A stretch of 34,770 nucleotides of DNA from an uncultured Clostridia bacterium (GTDB lineage: Bacteria > Bacillota > Clostridia > TANB77 > CAG-508): contig CANQTU010000004.1 of NCBI GenBank assembly GCA_947626925.1, positions 1-34,770 on the forward strand, in the 5' to 3' direction. Each line of letters opens with the position of its first letter. The first letter of the stretch is position 1. A program made the translations under genes and the position numbers. This document shows, in pieces, positions 30,424 to 34,770 of the stretch. The notes under the pieces were generated by a model that searched no databases, was not told the origin of the DNA, and was given only the letters and a program-made list of their open reading frames with translations.

Positions 30424-30454
30424 TATTACATTTATGTTACATCAAGAAAAAGCA

Positions 30455-30483
30455 TTGAAATATTTTGTCGATTCCATTATAAT
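30455..30483 (+). promoter_or_regulatory. Promoter of HD-like gene
   Basis: TTGAAA at 30455-30460 and TATAAT at 30478-30483, spacer 17 bp. Confidence 0.7.
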
Positions 30484-30503
30484 AAATTATAGGGAGGAAT
30501 CAA

Positions 30504-31301
30504 ATGGATACCTTTGCAGATTATATATTAAAAGAAGAAGAACTAGATGCAAAAATGGAAATAGCATATTATTTATCAAAAAAGACAAAAGTATTTTTTG
30601 ATAAATCTGTAATATTTAAAACTGAAATTGCAAGATTATTTCTAAATTATTCAAAAATTCAAGTTGATAAAAATTCTGTATTAACTGCTTGTTTACTATG
30701 CAATTGCAAAAAAATAGACAATGCACAAGATATTGAAAAAATCCACTCTTATGCAAAAGAAGGTGCCAAGTATTTAAGAGAAATGGGATTTGATAAAAGA
30801 TTTTGCAAAATATGTGAGGAAATTAATAGGTATAGTGGTAGCAACCCAAGAGAAAGAGAAAGTGATATTTTAGAATTAGTAGATCAATTTGGTGGAATGT
30901 TATTAGACAGACCAGAAAGAATTGGTTTTAAACCAGATGAAGCTCTAGTTTTACTTGAACATAGAAATTTAAAAGATGAATATAATCGTTATTTAAATAC
31001 TTTTATTGAATTTGTTCAATTCTTAGAAAAAATTCAAATGAATGATGTAGTAAATATGACAGCATTAAGAAGATTAGTAAAAATATATAATGAAACAGAA
31101 GAATTAACAAAATTTATTCAAAAAGTAATTTATGAATTTGAGCCTAAAATAGATAAATTAATTGCTGAGCAAAATGATGAAATAACAGAAGAAATGCTTA
31201 GCAAAATTGAAGGTGCTAACAGACCTTTATTTAGTGAAGAAACTACGAAAAAAATTATGGCACATATATATGATGATCCAAAAATTGTTACTAATAAGTA
31301 A
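30504..31301 (+). CDS. Degenerate HD-domain-like protein
   Basis: 265 aa, all helical, no membrane segments. It has the layout of an HD domain: LTACLLCNCKK where LLHDIGK is usual, HSYAKEGAKYLREMGFDKRFCKI, and ERESDILELVDQFGGMLLDRP with the last Asp. The metal-binding His-Asp pair is replaced by Cys-Asn, so it is probably not catalytic. The C-terminal third is a helical tail. AGGGAGGA lies before the ATG. It is followed after 32 bases by the EndoQ-family gene, probably in one operon. Specific function not known. Confidence 0.6.
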   Translation: MDTFADYILKEEELDAKMEIAYYLSKKTKVFFDKSVIFKTEIARLFLNYSKIQVDKNSVLTACLLCNCKKIDNAQDIEKIHSYAKEGAKYLREMGFDKRFCKICEEINRYSGSNPRERESDILELVDQFGGMLLDRPERIGFKPDEALVLLEHRNLKDEYNRYLNTFIEFVQFLEKIQMNDVVNMTALRRLVKIYNETEELTKFIQKVIYEFEPKIDKLIAEQNDEITEEMLSKIEGANRPLFSEETTKKIMAHIYDDPKIVTNK

Positions 31302-31333
31302 GGTAAAGCAATAATACAAAAGGGAGAAATAAA

Positions 31334-32524
31334 ATGTACGAAATATTTGCAGATTTACATGTACACATAGGAAGAAGTGAAACAGGAAAACCAATAAAAA
31401 TAACAGCAGCTAAAACACTAAATTTTGCTAACATTGCAAAAGAATGTGCAGAAAGAAAAGGAATTAATGTAGTTGGAATTATTGACTGTGCATCTCCATA
31501 TGTAATTGAAGATATCGAAAGATTTTTAAAAACAGGAGATGCTTATGAATTAGAAGACGGAGGAATTATTTATAAAGATAAAGTATGTATTCTGTTAGGT
31601 AGCGAAGTGGAAACATCAGAAAAAGGAAGAAATGGAAAATGTGGAAGTGCACATAATGTATGCTTTTTCCCTCATTTAAAAGATATAAAACAATTTTCAA
31701 ATGAAATGAGTAAACACATAAAAAACATAACATTAAGCACACAAAGGTCAGACTTATCAGGTTATGACTTAATTGATATTGTGGAAAAGTATAATGGTAT
31801 TTTAATACCAGCACATGTATTTACACCACATAAAAGTTACTATGGAAATTGTACTGATAGATTAGAAAATATATTTAAAGAAAAATTTAGCAAAATATTT
31901 GCTATCGAATTAGGACTAAGTTCTGATACATATTTAGCTGATACAATTTCAGAATTAGAAACAAAAACTTTCCTAACAAATTCAGATGCCCATTCATTAC
32001 CTAAAATAGCAAGAGAATACAACAAAATGCAAGTAGAAGACATTTCATTTAAAGAAATTGTAATGGCATTAAAAAATGAACAAGGAAGAAAAGTATTAGC
32101 AAATTATGGATTAGATCCAAAGCTTGGAAAGTACCACAGAACATATTGTGATGACTGCAATAAAGCAATTGAGACTAAAGAGCCAGTTGAAAATTGTCCA
32201 ATGTGTGGTGGAAAGAATGTTACATTTGGAGTATTTGACAGAATTGAACTAATAAAAGACAAAAAAGAAACCAAAAGCCCTGCAAATAGACCACCATACA
32301 TATATCAAGTGCCACTTGGATTTATACCAGGTGTAGGAGGAAAAACAATAGAAAAACTATTAGACACATTTGAAACAGAAATGAACATCTTACACAAACT
32401 ATCAAAAGACGATATGGAAGCAGTAGTAGGAGAAAAAGTTGCAAACTATATTGTAAATGCAAGAGAAGGAAAGATGCAAATACACTCTGGTGGTGGAGGA
32501 AACTATGGAAAAGTAAAAGCTTAG
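31334..32524 (+). CDS. Endonuclease Q family DNA repair nuclease
   Basis: 396 aa. PHP-type metal-dependent phosphoesterase with DLHVHIGRS at the start, GSEVETSEKG, PAHVFTPH and TNSDAHS as metal-binding motifs. Next, a four-Cys zinc finger (YCDDCN...CPMCGG, about 274-296) and a helix-hairpin-helix (GFIPGVGGKTIEKLL) near the end. This order matches EndoQ, which cuts 5' to deaminated bases (uracil, hypoxanthine) in archaea and some bacteria including Bacillus. The ribosome binding site is AAGGGAGA. Confidence 0.9.
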   Translation: MYEIFADLHVHIGRSETGKPIKITAAKTLNFANIAKECAERKGINVVGIIDCASPYVIEDIERFLKTGDAYELEDGGIIYKDKVCILLGSEVETSEKGRNGKCGSAHNVCFFPHLKDIKQFSNEMSKHIKNITLSTQRSDLSGYDLIDIVEKYNGILIPAHVFTPHKSYYGNCTDRLENIFKEKFSKIFAIELGLSSDTYLADTISELETKTFLTNSDAHSLPKIAREYNKMQVEDISFKEIVMALKNEQGRKVLANYGLDPKLGKYHRTYCDDCNKAIETKEPVENCPMCGGKNVTFGVFDRIELIKDKKETKSPANRPPYIYQVPLGFIPGVGGKTIEKLLDTFETEMNILHKLSKDDMEAVVGEKVANYIVNAREGKMQIHSGGGGNYGKVKA

Positions 32525-32551
32525 GTAAATATAAATTTTTGTTCTAAAAAA

Positions 32552-32589
32552 CTCCTTATTGAATACACATTATGTATAAAGATAAGGAG
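32552..32589 (+). promoter_or_regulatory. Hairpin that can hide the spoIIM ribosome binding site
   Basis: CTCCTTAT (32552-32559) pairs perfectly with ATAAGGAG (32582-32589), the spoIIM ribosome binding site. An inner ATACA/TGTAT stem lies in the loop. In the mRNA this would block initiation unless opened. Confidence 0.55.
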
Positions 32590-32596
32590 AAAATTT

Positions 32597-33235
32597 ATGA
32601 AAAAAAACAAACGAATAAGAGTATTAGAAATTATAAAAGAACATATTACCAACAATAAAAAAGAATATTTTATTATAGCATTAATATTCATTATAGGAAT
32701 ATTTTTAGGTGTACTTTTTATTAATCATATGGGAGAAACATCAAAATCAGAAGTTAGTACTTATTTAAGTTCTTTTATTGAAAAGATGAAAAATATAGAA
32801 AGCTTGAATTATATTGAATTATTAAAAAGTAGTATGATACAAAATGCTTTGTTAGCGTTTATTTTATGGTTCTTTGGAACTACAGTAATAGGTATACCAA
32901 TTGTATTTGGAATTGTTCTTTATAGAGGATTTTGTTTAGGTTATACCATTTCTGTTTGTATTAGTATTATGGGATTATCTAAAGGAATAATATTTGTGCT
33001 TATTTTATTACTCTTACAAAGCATTTTTTTTATTCCTGCAATTTTGGCATTAGCTGTAAGTGGATTTAAGCTTTATCAGTCTATCATAAAAGATAGAAAA
33101 AAGGAAAATGTGAAAATAGAAGTAGTTAGACATACAATTTTTTCTTTTTTTATGTTATTAATATTGCTTATGTCATCTGTAATTGAAATAATGTTATCTA
33201 CTAATGTTTTAAAACTTTTTATAAAATATTTTTAA
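32597..33235 (+). CDS. spoIIM: Stage II sporulation protein M
   Basis: 212 aa, about five transmembrane helices. SpoIIM pattern: FIIALIFIIGIFLGVLFINHM, then LLKSSMIQNALLAFILWFFGTTVIGIPIVFGIVLYRGFCLGYTI, and a hydrophobic C-terminus. Part of the DMP (SpoIID-M-P) machine that drives engulfment of the forespore in the mother-cell membrane. AAGGAG lies before the ATG, inside a possible hairpin. xerD follows, as in B. subtilis and many clostridia. Confidence 0.93.
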   Translation: MKKNKRIRVLEIIKEHITNNKKEYFIIALIFIIGIFLGVLFINHMGETSKSEVSTYLSSFIEKMKNIESLNYIELLKSSMIQNALLAFILWFFGTTVIGIPIVFGIVLYRGFCLGYTISVCISIMGLSKGIIFVLILLLLQSIFFIPAILALAVSGFKLYQSIIKDRKKENVKIEVVRHTIFSFFMLLILLMSSVIEIMLSTNVLKLFIKYF

Positions 33236-33252
33236 AAATATTAAAAAATGTA

Positions 33253-33281
33253 TTTACAATTTTTAAATTCTTTGATATAAC
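33253..33281 (+). promoter_or_regulatory. Promoter of xerD
   Basis: TTTACA at 33253-33258 and TATAAC at 33276-33281, spacer 17 bp. Confidence 0.55.
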
Positions 33282-33339
33282 ATATATAGTTTATGTTAAT
33301 AAATTATTTTAAAATTATGATAAGGAGTAGGGGAAACAA

Positions 33340-34221
33340 ATGGAGAGACAGTTAAAACATTTTTTTGATTTTTTAGAAAATGATAAGAAATTATCAGAAA
33401 ACACTTTACAATCTTATAAAAGAGATTTAAAACAATTTAGAAAATATTTAGAAGCATGCGAAATTCACTATAATAGAGTAAAGGAATCAGACATAAATGA
33501 TTATATTAAAGAATTACAAGAAGAAGGTAAAAAAGCATCTAGTATATCTAGATGTATTGCATCTATCCGTTCATTCTATCAATTTGTGTTAAAAAATAAA
33601 AAAATAAAAGTAGATCCAACTCAAAAAATTCAATCACCAAAAATTGAAAAAAGAGTTCCAAGTGTATTAACTGCAAAAGAAGTAGAATTATTATTAGATC
33701 AACCAAAAAATGTTGATTTAAAAGGAATTCGTGATAAAGCTATGTTAGAGTTCGCCTATGCAACAGGAATGAGAGTTACAGAAATTATTTCGTTAAATAT
33801 GGAAGATGTGAATTTAGACGAAGGATATGTAACTTGTAAACATGCTGAAAAGAGCCGTAACATACCATTAGGAAATATGTCATTAAAAGCATTAAAAGAG
33901 TACATTGAAGAAGCAAGAGATATTTTAATAAAAACAGAAGGAGAGCAAGCTTTATTTGTTAATGTTAATGGCACTAGATTAACAAGACAAGGTTTCTGGA
34001 AAATTATTAAATTCTATAAAGAACAAGCACATATTACTAAAGATATTACACCACATGTGTTAAGACATTCATTTGCTACACATCTTTTACAAAATGGAGC
34101 AGATTTAAAAGCTATACAAACAATGCTTGGACATTCTGATATTTCTTCTACACAAGTATATATGCAATTTCAAGATGAAGGAATAAAAAATGTATATAGA
34201 AAAGCACATCCAAGGGCATAA
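33340..34221 (+). CDS. xerD: Site-specific tyrosine recombinase XerD
   Basis: 293 aa. Resolves chromosome dimers at dif. N-terminal SAM-like core-binding domain (FFDFLENDKKLSENTLQSYKRDLKQF). The catalytic domain has R145 (GMRVTEI), a lysine in the beta-hairpin (K167 or K171), H239 and R242 (HVLRHSFATHLL), H265 (LGHSDISST) and the nucleophile Y274 (VYMQF). It ends KAHPRA as in XerD. No phage or integron features are near, so it is the housekeeping enzyme. A strong terminator follows. Confidence 0.95.
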   Translation: MERQLKHFFDFLENDKKLSENTLQSYKRDLKQFRKYLEACEIHYNRVKESDINDYIKELQEEGKKASSISRCIASIRSFYQFVLKNKKIKVDPTQKIQSPKIEKRVPSVLTAKEVELLLDQPKNVDLKGIRDKAMLEFAYATGMRVTEIISLNMEDVNLDEGYVTCKHAEKSRNIPLGNMSLKALKEYIEEARDILIKTEGEQALFVNVNGTRLTRQGFWKIIKFYKEQAHITKDITPHVLRHSFATHLLQNGADLKAIQTMLGHSDISSTQVYMQFQDEGIKNVYRKAHPRA

Positions 34222-34237
34222 AATAGTTATATAGTGA

Positions 34238-34272
34238 AGATTTCTCAGTATATATTGAGAAATCTTTTTTTT
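34238..34272 (+). terminator. Intrinsic terminator of xerD
   Basis: Ten-bp perfect stem AGATTTCTCA/TGAGAAATCT followed by nine T. Confidence 0.92.
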
Positions 34273-34309
34273 GTTTCAATGTTTTTTAACATAGAATAAA
34301 AGCATAAAA

Positions 34310-34338
34310 TTGCGTTTTTTAAAATATTATGATATAAT
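34310..34338 (+). promoter_or_regulatory. Promoter of last gene
   Basis: TTGCGT at 34310-34315 and TATAAT at 34333-34338, spacer 17 bp. Confidence 0.6.
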
Positions 34339-34389
34339 GGATAACGTAATCAAGTAATAATCACTATGGTAAAGGAGGACTAAAACAAG

Positions 34390-34770
34390 ATGATTACAAG
34401 ACGGTTTTTACCTAAGGAAATTCTGGAAAAAATGGAGCAGATTCACAATTTAAAAACTCGTGAAGAAGTATTAGCCTATTTAAAAAATGGCAATATGTAT
34501 GAGCGGGAAGCGGCCGCGGGTAGCACCAAGCTCACAGCAGAAGATCTAGATAGCTATGTGAGGCGTGAGATAGAGCCTACTGGGTTAGTAGCTGCAGTGG
34601 AAAATTTTAATATTGCTTATGAAACATTAAAATGGCTCTTAAGCAATGCTTCTCATCCAATAGTTAAAATTGCTGTAATATATAGCGGGTTATAAACAGA
34701 GGATGAAGTTGTAAAAGCCCGCGACGTATATCCAGAATTAAAAAATTATGAAGAACAGCTTGACCGCTGG
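34390..34770 (+). pseudogene. Unrecognised gene with in-frame stop, 3' end beyond window
   Basis: ATG at 34390; AAAGGAGGA lies upstream but about 9-10 bases away. 101 codons (MITRRFLPKEILEKMEQIHN, later YEREAAAGSTKLTAEDLDSY) end at TAA 34693-34695. The same frame then stays open to the window edge with protein-like sequence (TEDEVVKARDVYPELKNYEE), so the stop may be a point mutation, an error, or a normal end followed by chance coding. Base composition is more GC-rich than neighbours (for example GAAGCGGCCGCGGG), which points to different ancestry. No family recognised; soluble, helical, acidic. Confidence 0.5.

Noticed and set aside
33340..34221. Integrase of a mobile element
   Set aside because: Length, motifs and the spoIIM neighbour fit housekeeping XerD, and no attachment repeats were seen.

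Overview
The window is AT-rich chromosomal DNA from a low-GC, spore-forming-lineage Firmicute, most likely an uncultured gut-type clostridium. This rests on AT-rich codon use, AGGAGG-type ribosome binding sites, many TTGACA/TATAAT-type promoters with 17-bp spacing, sporulation genes (spoVS, spoIIM, a GerW/YtfJ protein) and clostridial gene order. The exact taxon is a guess. No rRNA, tRNA, CRISPR array or complete insertion sequence was recognised.

Layout. 1-1.1 kb: 3' end of a GLUG-repeat surface protein. 1.3-2.8 kb: RNase Y (rny). 2.9-4.4 kb: a cassette with a promoter, a 44-codon leader ORF containing (CA)12, an intrinsic terminator, and a frameshifted prepilin/FGE-like gene. 4.5-6.1 kb: a Phd-like antitoxin, ymdB and spoVS, so the cassette splits the usual rny-ymdB-spoVS cluster. 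6.2-8 kb: a MITE-like palindrome and a membrane-anchored peptide-binding protein. 8-13.8 kb: recA, recX, scpA (no scpB beside it), DUF2953, gerW/ytfJ, then convergent dacF and a frameshifted vanW-family gene. 13.9-14.4 kb: a 53-aa membrane peptide and rpmE. 14.6-17.9 kb: two intact prepilin/FGE-like genes, the second behind another copy of the (CA)12 leader and terminator. 17.9-18.1 kb: an array of short palindromic repeats. 18.2-24.2 kb: miaB-mutS and a compact folate ECF transporter (folT-ecfA-ecfT). 24.2-25 kb: a type III toxin-antitoxin system (repeat RNA, terminator, ToxN/AbiQ-like toxin). 25-28.6 kb: a DUF1836 regulator divergent from an acyl-CoA ligase, a DUF1064 nuclease-like orphan, an unrecognised 88-aa protein and a four-CxxC zinc protein. 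28.7-34.2 kb: tmcAL with an in-frame stop, rnhA, an HD-like protein, an EndoQ-family nuclease, spoIIM and xerD. The window ends in an unrecognised gene that also has an in-frame stop.

Most unusual system. Two of the three prepilin/FGE-like genes (3.3 kb and 16.5 kb) are each preceded by the same leader: a matched promoter, a 44-codon ORF containing an exact (CA)12 tract (four His-Thr pairs) and a strong terminator whose stem contains the leader stop codon. Gaining or losing one CA unit would stop leader translation within about six codons, far upstream of the terminator. This predicts a slippage-driven, ribosome-dependent on/off switch for surface protein expression. The C-terminal ends of the downstream proteins are GC-rich, A-poor and look like the C-type-lectin variable regions of diversity-generating retroelement (DGR) targets. 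No reverse transcriptase or template repeat lies in the window. Together this suggests pilin-like displays that may be both phase-variable and sequence-diversified. That is an inference to be tested. Several genes carry frameshifts or in-frame stops, which may be real decay or assembly error.
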